DNA of 8,488 bases from an uncultured Neisseria sp. (GCA_927911515.1 CAKMQH010000148.1:1-8488); one strand, 5' to 3'; positions 1-5,707 are shown, counted from the stretch's first letter. Notes: generated from the letters alone by a model not told the origin. A program made the numbers and translations.

Positions 1-324
1 CCGATTGGCCACGGTTTGGGCGCGGTTCACGCCTATGCGCTGAAAGTCCTGGCGCGAACGCCTGCCCGACACGCCGCTGATTATCGACGCGGGTTTGGGT
101 TTGCCTCGCAGGCGGCGCAAGTGATGGAATGGGGGTTTGACGGCGTATTGCTGAACACCGCCGTTTCCCGCAGCGGCGACCCCGTCAACATGGCGCGCGC
201 CTTCGCACTCGCCGTCGAATCCGGACGGCTGGCATTTGAAGCCGAACCGGTCGAAGCGCGCACCAAAGCGCAAGCCAGTACGCCGACCGTAGGGCAGCCG
301 TTTTGGCATTCGGCGGAGTATTGA
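1..324 (+). CDS. thiG: Thiazole synthase ThiG, 3' part, with two cancelling frameshifts
   Basis: ThiG builds the thiazole phosphate of thiamine in the cytoplasm from deoxyxylulose 5-phosphate, dehydroglycine and ThiS-thiocarboxylate. The gene is open from base 1 (start outside the window) to TGA at 322-324. It ends with family-typical stretches: PIGHGLGAVHAYALKVL, then SQAAQVMEWGFDGVLLNTAV and the C-terminal tail QPFWHSAEY. Between about base 50 and 105 the reading frame gives a nonsense-like stretch (ARTPARHAADYRRG...), whereas frame 2 over the same bases reads RERLPDTPLIIDAGLGLP, the expected ThiG barrel strand and DAGxGxP loop. An extra G near 50-53 and a missing base near 103-106 explain this. 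If real, about 18 residues including the conserved Asp-Ala-Gly loop are lost and the enzyme should be dead; sequencing error is the likelier cause. The identity of the gene is very secure. Confidence 0.93.
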   Translation, partial: PIGHGLGAVHAYALKVLARTPARHAADYRRGFGFASQAAQVMEWGFDGVLLNTAVSRSGDPVNMARAFALAVESGRLAFEAEPVEARTKAQASTPTVGQPFWHSAEY

Positions 325-481
325 TATAGTGGATTAAATTTAAATCAGGGCAAGGCGATGAAGCCGCAGACATTACAGATAGTACAGAACCGATTCACTT
401 GGTGCTTCAGCACCTTAGAGAATCGTTCTCTTTGAGCTAAGGCGAGGCAACGCCGTACTGGTTTAAAGTTAATCCACTATA
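325..481. mobile_element. Correia repeat enclosed element (CREE), full length
   Basis: A 157-base element with terminal inverted repeats, TATAGTGGATTAA at the left and TTAATCCACTATA at the right. Internal hairpins are visible: GGTGCT/AGCACC around 400-413 and AGAGAA/TTCTCT around 417-431. Sequence and length match the long class of neisserial Correia elements (also called nemis), small non-autonomous elements that insert at TA. It starts at the base after the thiG stop codon. Elements of this kind are known to be cut by RNase III when transcribed, so it may shape the 3' end of the thiG mRNA; that part is inference. Confidence 0.95.
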
Positions 482-503
482 AATAGCGTGTTGCAGGTAT
501 GTG

Positions 504-541
504 AAAAGGTCGTCTGAAAAAAGTTTTTCAGACGACCTTTT
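504..541. terminator. Inverted DUS pair, bidirectional terminator hairpin
   Basis: A perfect 18-base inverted repeat, 504-521 with 524-541, made of two opposed copies of AGGTCGTCTGAA flanked by A and T runs (AAAAGG...CCTTTT). It lies between thiG (+) and the convergent transporter gene (-), where a shared terminator is expected. Opposed uptake sequences acting as rho-independent terminators are common in Neisseria. Confidence 0.85.
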
Positions 542-559
542 GTCCTTTGCCGAACTCTT

Positions 560-1518
560 TTAATCGGACAATTCCGCTTTCGATTCTTTATCTGCTTTCG
601 CCGACCAATAAGATGCGAGCAGCGAGCGGAAATGTTGTGCCACACGCTGAACAGCGCGCTGGGTACGGCGACAACAGGGGCTGCGGCAAAATGCGTGGCC
701 GCCAATGCCGCACCCAAACCGGAATTCTGCATACCGACTTCAATAGCGAGCGTTTTTTTGCGCATCGTAAGGCAGCTTGCAGATTTTGGCTGCAAAGAAG
801 CCGAGCAGGTAGCCGATGGCGTTGTGCAACACCACGACACCGAAAATCAACAGCCCACTCTCAATAATTTTGCCTTTGCTCGCGCCAACGACCGCACCGA
901 TAATCAGCACAATGGCAACCACAGAAACCAAAGGCAAGGCAGCGGCAGCGCGTTCGGTCTGTTTGCGGAACACAGTATGTGCAATCACGCCGAGCGCGAT
1001 GGGCAACAACACCATTTGAACAATGGAAACAAACATCGCCTGCGCATTGATGTCGAGCATTTTACCTGCCAAAAGCAGGAAAATAGCAGGCGTCAGCAGC
1101 GGAGCCAGTAAGGTGGAAGCCGACGTCACTGCGACGGACAAGGCAACGTGCCGCGCGCCAAAAAAGTCATCACATTGGAGGCCGTACCGCCCGGACAGCA
1201 GCCGACCAAAATCACGCCCACAGCAACTTCAGCAGGCAAATTTAACAACTTGACCAAAAAATAGGCAGTCAGCGGCATGATAATGAATTGAGCCGCCACG
1301 CCGATAAGAACGGCTTTGGGATGACTGGCGACAATCTTGAAATCTGACGGCGTCAGCGTCAGCCCCATGCCGAACATGATGATGCCCAAAAGCCAAGTGA
1401 TGTAAGGCAGTACCCATTTGAACAATTCGGGTTCGAAGAAAGCAACGGCGGCGCACAATGCCGCCCAAAATGAGAAGGTTTTGCCGACAAAGTGGCTGAT
1501 TCGTGCAATAGTGTCCAT
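560..1518 (-). pseudogene. Bile acid:sodium symporter (BASS) family transporter, three apparent frameshifts
   Basis: Orthologue of meningococcal ASBT, an inner-membrane sodium-coupled BASS transporter (the meningococcal protein binds bile acids in vitro; pantoate has been proposed as a natural ligand). Three minus-strand frames join into one protein of about 319 residues, the expected length. The first part (from ATG 1516-1518) carries GLTLTPSDF, Gln77 and the [14 protein letters not shown] motif with Ser114-Asn115. The second begins [11 protein letters not shown] and includes [19 protein letters not shown]. The third contains [13 protein letters not shown], the Glu-x-x-x-Gln-Asn sodium-binding stretch. 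Breaks: a base is missing near 1149-1151 (ARG-N-VALS expected), the T run at 753-759 is one base too long, and a base is missing near 626-628 (NIS-G-S expected). Repaired, translation ends at TAA 560-562. No clear Shine-Dalgarno precedes the start. As read, only a 130-residue fragment would be made. It may be a true pseudogene or a sequence error; all key residues survive in the three pieces. Confidence 0.88.
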
Positions 1519-1672
1519 AAATAGTATGTGCGGTATCGGTTGATAAAATTATTGATTAGGAGGACAGTGAAATAAAGTAACACACAAACATCAAAATCTG
1601 TTTGGCCGTTGATATTTGTTTCACATCCGTCTAAACGCGAAGCATACACGGCTTTGTAACGGGATGTAAAGA

Positions 1673-1704
1673 AAAGGTCGTCTGAAAGCGTTTCAGAGAC
1701 CTTT
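1673..1704 (-). terminator. DUS-based terminator of rnhB, one arm one base short
   Basis: Left arm AAAGGTCGTCTGAAA (1673-1687) contains a perfect DUS. The right arm TTTCAGAGACCTTT (1691-1704) equals its reverse complement except that one C is missing after 1697. The hairpin lies just past the rnhB stop on the minus strand and is the likely rnhB terminator, with a bulge. Confidence 0.7.
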
Positions 1705-1718
1705 AAGCCATTCTACCC

Positions 1719-2312
1719 TCACTCAAACAACCTGCCCTGCGCCAGCAACGCCTTCACGGGCGCGAAATCGCGTCGGTGTTCGGGCAAGACGCCGTATCGC
1801 TGCAAGGCTTCGAGATGTTGCGTCGTGCCGTAGCCTTTGTGTTTGTCAAAACCGTATTGCGGATAACGTTCCGCCAAGGCATACATCTCAGCATCACGCG
1901 CTGTTTTCGCCAAAACGGAAGCCGCCGAAATTTCCATGATTTTGCTGTCTCCTTTGACCACTGCTTCGGCATCCACGCCAAGGTTCTTTGGCACTCTATT
2001 GCCATCGATAAACACCTTATCCGGCTTAATTGCTAACCCGTGTACGGCACGGCTCATCGCCAGCATCGTGGCGTAAAGGATATTCAGCTCGAAAATTTCT
2101 TGCGGATCGGCTTGCGCGACACACCATGCCAGCGCCTGCTCTTTAATCATGACCGCCAACGCATCGCGCTTTTTCTCGCTGAGTTTTTTAGAGTCGGTCA
2201 AACCGGGCAAATGGTAAGACGGCGGCAGGATCACGGCGGCGGCAAACACGCTGCCGACCAAAGGTCCCCGCCCTGCTTCATCAACACCGGCAATCAGAAA
2301 AGTTTTTGTCAT
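1719..2312 (-). CDS. rnhB: Ribonuclease HII
   Basis: A cytoplasmic endonuclease that cuts the RNA strand of RNA-DNA hybrids and nicks at single ribonucleotides in DNA. It has 197 residues, usual for a proteobacterial RNase HII. Family motifs are in order: [12 protein letters not shown] at residues 9-20 with the catalytic pair Asp11-Glu12; LTDSKKLS at 38-45; FIDGNRVP at 101-108 with catalytic Asp103; GDSK at 121-124, whose Asp122 is probably the fourth acidic ligand; [12 protein letters not shown] at 129-140; and [11 protein letters not shown] at 153-163. The reading frame is intact. No strong Shine-Dalgarno is visible before the ATG. It is transcribed toward the broken transporter gene, with a DUS hairpin between them, so the two are probably separate units. 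Confidence 0.96.
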   Translation of the reverse strand: MTKTFLIAGVDEAGRGPLVGSVFAAAVILPPSYHLPGLTDSKKLSEKKRDALAVMIKEQALAWCVAQADPQEIFELNILYATMLAMSRAVHGLAIKPDKVFIDGNRVPKNLGVDAEAVVKGDSKIMEISAASVLAKTARDAEMYALAERYPQYGFDKHKGYGTTQHLEALQRYGVLPEHRRDFAPVKALLAQGRLFE

Positions 2313-2527
2313 CGTGGTTTGAAAATAGAAAAATGGACATTATTTAAACCAATAGGCAGCCGAAACGGAACACCTATCCCGCCAGCCGACCTATTGAACA
2401 CAATAATCACCGCAGCCTATTTAGGTTCGCGCCCACAATATCCCATGCAGCGTTTCCCAATGATAGACGACAGCGGAAAATTTTACCTTGTTTGAAATAA
2501 GTTGATTCGTTATAACTGGCTGCATAG

Positions 2528-2533
2528 TATAAT
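2528..2533 (+). promoter_or_regulatory. Candidate -10 box (TATAAT) for the secreted protein gene
   Basis: A perfect TATAAT lies 29 bases before the ATG at 2563. The best -35 match, TTGATT at 2502-2507, is 20 bases upstream, longer than ideal. A second possible pair is TTGTTT (2488-2493) with TATAAC (2511-2516), spaced 17. The -10 box is clear; the assignment of the -35 is not. Confidence 0.5.
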
Positions 2534-2562
2534 CAAAACCTTTGCTATATACCGAAATAAAG

Positions 2563-3207
2563 ATGAAACCGATTTTTTACCGACTGATTTTGGCTTTCGG
2601 GTTGGGAAGCGCCGCCTTCTCCGCACAAGCCAGCTATATCTGCAAAGTGGACGGCAACACGGTCTTTACCGAGAAAAAAATCGGTAACGATTGTACCGAA
2701 TCCCATACGGACGGCACTGCAAACGTCAGCCCTGAAGAGGCAGACAGAGCCGTACCTGAGCGCGTCAACCTGAAAGAAGCCCTCGGCGAAGCCGCGCCCG
2801 AGCCGGGCGATATCAAAGTCTTGCCGCGCACGACGGGCGGCAGCGTAACCAACACGGCAGAAGCCGCCAATCCCCGTTTGGACATCAAATTGCGCAACGG
2901 CAAGCTTGGCGAAGCGACTTCCGTCGGCGACCTGAAAGCGGCAAAAGCCCGCGCCGCCGAGTTGAACCGCAAAGCCAAAATCCTGCCCGCACCCATCTTG
3001 CCGGCATCCAAACCCAAGCCGCAGCTGACCCGCAAGCAAATCTTGGAAAACGAAGTCCGCAACGAGCAAGTGGCTTTGGTCAGGGCGCAGGCGCAACTGA
3101 ATGTCGCCAAGAAAAAAGGCGATCAGGCAAAAATCAGCCGTCTGACCCAAGCCGTCAACGACCGTCAAGCCAATATCCGCGCCATTGAAGGCGAAATGAA
3201 ACGCTAA
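2563..3207 (+). CDS. Secreted (periplasmic) protein with DUF4124-like start and C-terminal coiled coil, function unknown
   Basis: A 214-residue protein. Residues 1-23 form a Sec signal peptide (Lys2, hydrophobic stretch LILAFGLGSAAFS, cleavage probably after AQA). The mature start, SYICKVDGNTVFTEKKIGND, resembles the short DUF4124 module of secreted proteobacterial proteins. Cys27 and Cys44 are the only cysteines and could form a disulfide. The middle is rich in Pro, Ala and Gly and looks unstructured. From about residue 155 to the end, Gln, Lys, Glu and Arg with heptad-like Leu/Val/Ile spacing suggest one long coiled coil. The ATG at 2563 is preferred over an in-frame TTG at 2542 because the signal peptide begins there; the ribosome site is weak. 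I cannot name a function; a cell-envelope structural or chaperone-like role is only a guess. Confidence 0.82.
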   Translation: MKPIFYRLILAFGLGSAAFSAQASYICKVDGNTVFTEKKIGNDCTESHTDGTANVSPEEADRAVPERVNLKEALGEAAPEPGDIKVLPRTTGGSVTNTAEAANPRLDIKLRNGKLGEATSVGDLKAAKARAAELNRKAKILPAPILPASKPKPQLTRKQILENEVRNEQVALVRAQAQLNVAKKKGDQAKISRLTQAVNDRQANIRAIEGEMKR

Positions 3208-3213
3208 ACGGAC

Positions 3214-3254
3214 AATGGTTCGGATAGTTTTTAATCCAAGCTTTCCGAACCATT
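3214..3254. repeat. 11-bp perfect inverted repeat before the yhbP start
   Basis: AATGGTTCGGA (3214-3224) pairs exactly with TCCGAACCATT (3244-3254) around a 19-base loop. It starts 7 bases after the stop of the secreted protein gene and ends 16 bases before the yhbP ATG. There is no clean T run after it, so it is a weak candidate terminator; it could equally be an mRNA structure or an operator. Confidence 0.6.
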
Positions 3255-3270
3255 TCAATTGAAATTCATC

Positions 3271-3714
3271 ATGCAGCCCATCCCCGACAACATCATCAAA
3301 TTCCTACACGCCAACCATGTGATCAGCATTGCGGCAGCCGCAGACGGCGAAATTTGGAGCGCCTGCTGCTTTTATGTGCCCGATGAAGCGCAAGCAAGGC
3401 TGATTATCCTGACTTCGGCACGTTCCAAACACGGCAGCCTGATGCTGAACAATCCTAAAATCGCCGGAACCATCGCAGGTCAGCCGGAAAATATCGCCAA
3501 AATCAGCGGCATACAGCTGACAGCCAGCGCTCAACTGCTGACCGACGAAGCAGAGAAAAAAGCAGCACTCGCCCTCTATTACAAAGCCCATCCGATTGCC
3601 CGCGCGATGAAAAGCGATGTTTGGTCGTTGCGTTTGGAAAACGTGAAATTTACAGACAACAAACTGATTTTCGCCCAAAAAACCCTTTGGCAACGGGAAG
3701 CCCAAAACGCCTGA
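3271..3714 (+). CDS. yhbP: YhbP / UPF0306 family protein (FMN-binding split-barrel fold)
   Basis: A 147-residue cytoplasmic protein, the same length as E. coli YhbP, belonging to the pyridoxamine 5'-phosphate oxidase-like split beta-barrel superfamily. Shared stretches with YhbP are VISIAAAADGEIWSACCFYV (17-36, first barrel strands), ILTSARSKHG (46-55), AGTIAGQPENIAKISGIQ (65-82, the most conserved segment) and the end VKFTDNKLIF...KTLW (125-140). The biochemical role of the family is not settled; flavin binding is inferred from fold. The ATG at 3271 is chosen because it gives the family's length; an in-frame TTG at 3259 is possible. No strong Shine-Dalgarno is seen. The gene follows the secreted-protein gene by 63 bases, with a hairpin in the gap, so cotranscription is uncertain. 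Confidence 0.87.
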   Translation: MQPIPDNIIKFLHANHVISIAAAADGEIWSACCFYVPDEAQARLIILTSARSKHGSLMLNNPKIAGTIAGQPENIAKISGIQLTASAQLLTDEAEKKAALALYYKAHPIARAMKSDVWSLRLENVKFTDNKLIFAQKTLWQREAQNA

Positions 3715-3725
3715 ATCATTGAAGT

Positions 3726-3771
3726 CTTGGCGATGGGTTTAAACGTTGATGGGTTAAACCCAATACCCAAG
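3726..3771 (+). repeat. Hairpin region with repeated GATGGGTT, downstream of yhbP
   Basis: GGGTTTAA (3735-3742) pairs with TTAAACCC (3754-3761), and CTTGG (3726-3730) can pair with CCAAG (3767-3771) outside it. GATGGGTT occurs twice, at 3733 and 3749, as a near-direct repeat. It has no T tract. It could be 3' mRNA structure for yhbP; its function is unknown. Confidence 0.45.
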
Positions 3772-3779
3772 GATAAAGG

Positions 3780-3818
3780 TTTTCAGACGACCCCTTTGTG
3801 CAAAAGGTCGTCTGAAAA
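3780..3818. repeat. Inverted DUS pair downstream of yhbP
   Basis: TTTTCAGACGACC (3780-3792) and GGTCGTCTGAAAA (3806-3818) form a perfect 13-bp stem with a 13-base loop. The right copy is a full 12-mer DUS (3805-3816). The left copy ends in C instead of T, so it is one base off. It lies between the convergent yhbP and rhodanese genes. It lacks a good T run on the plus strand, and the next hairpin is the better terminator. Confidence 0.8.
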
Positions 3819-3831
3819 ACAGTATGAAAAC

Positions 3832-3871
3832 AAAAAATCCTGAAACCGACCAACGGATTTCAGGATTTTTT
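3832..3871. terminator. Bidirectional rho-independent terminator between yhbP and rhodanese genes
   Basis: AAAAAATCCTGAAA (3832-3845) pairs perfectly with TTTCAGGATTTTTT (3858-3871), with CCG/CGG extending the stem inward. Runs of six A and six T at the two ends give a T tract in both directions, which fits the convergent genes on either side. Unlike its neighbours it contains no DUS. Confidence 0.88.
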
Positions 3872-3944
3872 ATTTGGGCAACTTGCACACAAAAAAGCAG
3901 TACGCCAAACCGTACCGCCCTTCTCTGTTTTGAAATTGGAAATC

Positions 3945-4271
3945 TCAATATCTCGCCATCGCCCCATCTACCTGCAAAGCCCAAGCATCAATCCCGCCTT
4001 GCAGGTTGAACAGATTTTCAAAACCCGCGTCCGCCAGATACATCGCCGTATGCAGGCTGCGGATGCCGTGGTGGCAGTACACGACAATCGGCAAATCGTC
4101 GTCGGGCAGCTCGTTTTGGCGCAGCGGAATCAGGTTCATCGGGATATGGATGGCGTCAGGCAGGGCGCAGACGGCAGTTTCCTCGTCGGTGCGCACGTCC
4201 AGCAGATGAAACATGCGGCCTTCTTCCTGCCATTGTTGCAGTTGCAGCGGGGTGAGTTGCGGGATCGTCAT
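3945..4271 (-). CDS. Single-domain rhodanese (sulfurtransferase)
   Basis: A 108-residue cytoplasmic single rhodanese domain of the GlpE type, which moves sulfane sulfur from a donor such as thiosulfate to an acceptor by way of a cysteine persulfide. The active-site loop is CHHGIRS at 66-72 with catalytic Cys66 in the standard CxxGxR form. Upstream are LLDVRTDEE (23-31) and IHIPMNLIP (41-49), and the typical LQGGIDAW closes the domain (90-97). The ATG at 4269-4271 is chosen. An in-frame ATG at 4331 would add 20 residues but would place a DUS arm inside the coding part and does not look conserved. A (TG)5 run lies just upstream of the start. It sits downstream of the PCMT-like gene on the same strand, with a DUS hairpin between them. 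The true sulfur acceptor is unknown. Confidence 0.9.
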   Translation of the reverse strand: MTIPQLTPLQLQQWQEEGRMFHLLDVRTDEETAVCALPDAIHIPMNLIPLRQNELPDDDLPIVVYCHHGIRSLHTAMYLADAGFENLFNLQGGIDAWALQVDGAMARY

Positions 4272-4303
4272 GATGTTGTGTGTGTGAAATGATGGAAACG
4301 ATG

Positions 4304-4357
4304 AAAGGTCGTCTGAAAACGTTTTCGCCATGTCCGGCTGGTTTTCAGACGACCTTT
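4304..4357 (-). terminator. Inverted DUS pair after the PCMT-like gene
   Basis: AAAGGTCGTCTGAAAAC (4304-4320) and GTTTTCAGACGACCTTT (4341-4357) form a perfect 17-bp stem with a 20-base loop, each arm holding a full DUS. It lies 14 bases past the PCMT-like stop codon on the minus strand and before the rhodanese start. It probably ends the upstream transcript, and the rhodanese gene may then need its own promoter. Confidence 0.82.
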
Positions 4358-4371
4358 GAGTTCAAAAAAGA

Positions 4372-5028
4372 TTAAAAATCGAAATCGCCGAAAGGACGGT
4401 TTTCTTTGTCGTCCAAATGCGCGACCAGCGTGTCGAACAGGACTTTTTCTTCAAATTCGTTGCCCTTGCGCGTAATCAGCAGCGCGCGCTGTACCGGCCG
4501 GCGACCGACGATGACCGCCATGCGGCCGCCGTCTTTCAACTGTTCTTTCAATACGTCAGGCACGCGATCCACCGCGCCGCCGACGTAAACCGCATCAAAC
4601 GGCGCGCCCGCGGAAGGCTCGGTCAGCCCGTTGTTTTGCACATAATCGATATTGTTCAAAGCCAAGCTGTCCAATACTGCTTTGGCGCGGTTTTGCTGCT
4701 CGGCATCGAGGTCGTCTGAAACCACTTTGCCCGCCAGTTTCGCCAAAAGCGCGGTCGCATAGCCCGAACCCGTGCCGATTTCCAAAACCGTATCGGTTTG
4801 GGTCAGCTTCAAACCCTGCGCCAACCGCGCCACAATTTTCGGCTCGAGCATCTTATGTCCGTTGGCAAGCGGCAGCTCCATGTCGGCATACGCCAAACCC
4901 TGCAAAGACTCGTTCACGAAACGCTCGCGCGGAATCTCCTCCAAAGCGTCCAAAACGTCAAAATCCAATACATCCCACGGACGGATTTGCTGTTCGACCA
5001 TGTTGAACCGCGCTTTTTCAAAATCCAT
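4372..5028 (-). CDS. pcm: PCMT-like SAM-dependent methyltransferase
   Basis: A 218-residue cytoplasmic class I methyltransferase of the protein-L-isoaspartate O-methyltransferase family. The SAM-binding motif I is VLEIGTGSGYATALLAKLAG (81-100). FDAVYVGGAV and LKDGGRMAVIVG further on match the later Rossmann motifs, and IPRERFV (32-38) is the typical PCMT N-terminal element. However, the loop that in true isoaspartyl methyltransferases reads GQTISQP is here GHKMLEP (57-63), so the usual Ser/Thr are absent. It looks like the proteobacterial PCMT-like branch found near rhodanese and tolC genes, whose substrate is not established. A GGAG ribosome site lies six bases before the ATG, and a good promoter is upstream. 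A DUS inside the gene (4709-4720) encodes Ser-Asp-Asp-Leu at 104-107. The family is certain; isoaspartyl repair as the function is uncertain. Confidence 0.88.
   Translation of the reverse strand: MDFEKARFNMVEQQIRPWDVLDFDVLDALEEIPRERFVNESLQGLAYADMELPLANGHKMLEPKIVARLAQGLKLTQTDTVLEIGTGSGYATALLAKLAGKVVSDDLDAEQQNRAKAVLDSLALNNIDYVQNNGLTEPSAGAPFDAVYVGGAVDRVPDVLKEQLKDGGRMAVIVGRRPVQRALLITRKGNEFEEKVLFDTLVAHLDDKENRPFGDFDF
4709..4720 (+). repeat. Intragenic DUS in the PCMT-like gene
   Basis: A perfect AGGTCGTCTGAA single copy inside the coding sequence. Read on the gene's strand it supplies the codons for Ser-Asp-Asp-Leu. A lone uptake sequence within a gene serves DNA uptake, not termination. Confidence 0.9.
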
Positions 5029-5067
5029 TTTGTGCTCCGTTAAATAATTGTTTTAGCAATGGCAGAC

Positions 5068-5096
5068 ATTATAAAACTACACTCCCGCCGCGCCAA
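5068..5096 (-). promoter_or_regulatory. Promoter of the PCMT-like gene
   Basis: On the minus strand TTGGCG (-35; plus 5091-5096) is followed 17 bases later by a perfect TATAAT (-10; plus 5068-5073). The start codon lies 39 bases past the -10, with a good GGAG site between. This sigma70-type pair sits in the gap after the sulfoxide reductase gene, so the PCMT-like gene can be transcribed on its own. Confidence 0.7.
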
Positions 5097-5129
5097 CTTC
5101 AGCGCGCGCCGCCCGCCTGTTTTTCAGTC

Positions 5130-5633
5130 TCAAGCCGCCTGACGCGAAGCCTTAAACCGTTTCGCCAAAATCTTCGCCAGTTCGCCCAAATACAAAGCAT
5201 CCGTCTCATCAAACTGCGCCAGATGTTCGCTGTCCACGTCCAATACGCCGATACAGAGGTCGTCTGAAAACAACGGAACCACAATTTCCGAACGCGACAA
5301 AGACGAGCAGGCAATATGATCGGGATGCGCGTTGACATCCTTAACGACCATCGTCTCGCCCTTCGCCCAAGCCTGACCGCACACCCCGCGTCCGAACGGA
5401 ATCCGTGTACATGCCAAAGGTCCTTGAAACGGCGCCAAAACCAATTCGTTCGAACACGTATCGACCAAATAAAAACCCACCCAAAACCAGCCGAACGCTT
5501 CCTTCAAAACCGCCGCCGTGTTCGCCAAATTCGCCACCCAATCCGTCTCATCCGCCACCACAGACTCAATCTGCGGCAACACCTCCCGATAAAGCGCGGC
5601 CTTGTCCGAAGCTGAAAAATGAAGCGCGTGCAT
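5130..5633 (-). CDS. msrC: Free methionine-(R)-sulfoxide reductase (GAF domain)
   Basis: A GAF-fold enzyme of the fRMsr family that reduces free L-methionine-(R)-sulfoxide in the cytoplasm, using cysteine chemistry and thioredoxin, as part of oxidant defence. The 167-residue protein carries the three conserved cysteines in PLACTRIPFG, GRGVCGQAW and HIACSSLSRSEIVVP. They match Cys84, Cys94 and catalytic Cys118 of the characterised enzymes, offset by nine from this start. IGVLDVDS is the closing GAF strand. The ATG at 5631-5633 is preferred because AGGA lies seven bases upstream; the next upstream ATG (5637-5639) is only one base from that AGGA. A DUS (5257-5268) inside the gene encodes Ser-Asp-Asp-Leu. 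The gene is divergent from tpiA and upstream of the PCMT-like gene. No convincing terminator follows it. Confidence 0.95.
   Translation of the reverse strand: MHALHFSASDKAALYREVLPQIESVVADETDWVANLANTAAVLKEAFGWFWVGFYLVDTCSNELVLAPFQGPLACTRIPFGRGVCGQAWAKGETMVVKDVNAHPDHIACSSLSRSEIVVPLFSDDLCIGVLDVDSEHLAQFDETDALYLGELAKILAKRFKASRQAA
5257..5268 (+). repeat. Intragenic DUS in the sulfoxide reductase gene
   Basis: A perfect AGGTCGTCTGAA inside the coding region, giving Ser-Asp-Asp-Leu just before the IGVLDVDS strand on the gene's own strand. Confidence 0.9.
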
Positions 5634-5667
5634 AGCCATGTCCTATATATGTGTATATCAAGCAGTT

Positions 5668-5673
5668 ATTATA
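5668..5673 (-). promoter_or_regulatory. msrC: Candidate -10 box (TATAAT) for the sulfoxide reductase gene
   Basis: Minus-strand TATAAT lies 34 bases before the chosen start codon. At 16-18 bases further upstream there is no good -35, only ATGCTG-like sequence, and this space is taken by a DUS hairpin. Confidence 0.45.
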
Positions 5674-5678
5674 GAACA

Positions 5679-5707
5679 GGTCGTCTGAAACAGCATTTCA
5701 GACGACC
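5679..5707. repeat. Inverted DUS pair between divergent msrC and tpiA
   Basis: GGTCGTCTGAAA (5679-5690) and TTTCAGACGACC (5696-5707) form a perfect 12-bp stem with a five-base loop. The left copy is a full 12-mer; the right copy ends in C. It lies between divergently transcribed genes, where no terminator is needed, and overlaps the expected -35 region of msrC. Confidence 0.85.

Noticed and set aside
547..1111. Overlapping plus-strand open frames
   Set aside because: They lie opposite the transporter, whose minus-strand frames match a known family; they are open only because of base composition.
2545..3258. 237-codon open frame on the minus strand
   Set aside because: It lies opposite the secreted-protein gene, has no signal, ribosome site or family motif, and its composition is what the opposite strand of a GC-rich gene gives.
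5099..5129. Degenerate DUS or terminator after the sulfoxide reductase gene
   Set aside because: TTTTCAGTCTCAAG is only partly like the uptake sequence and has no partner arm or T run.
5316..5635. Plus-strand open frames over the sulfoxide reductase gene
   Set aside because: Opposite strand of a well-recognised enzyme; Pro/Arg-rich shadow frames.
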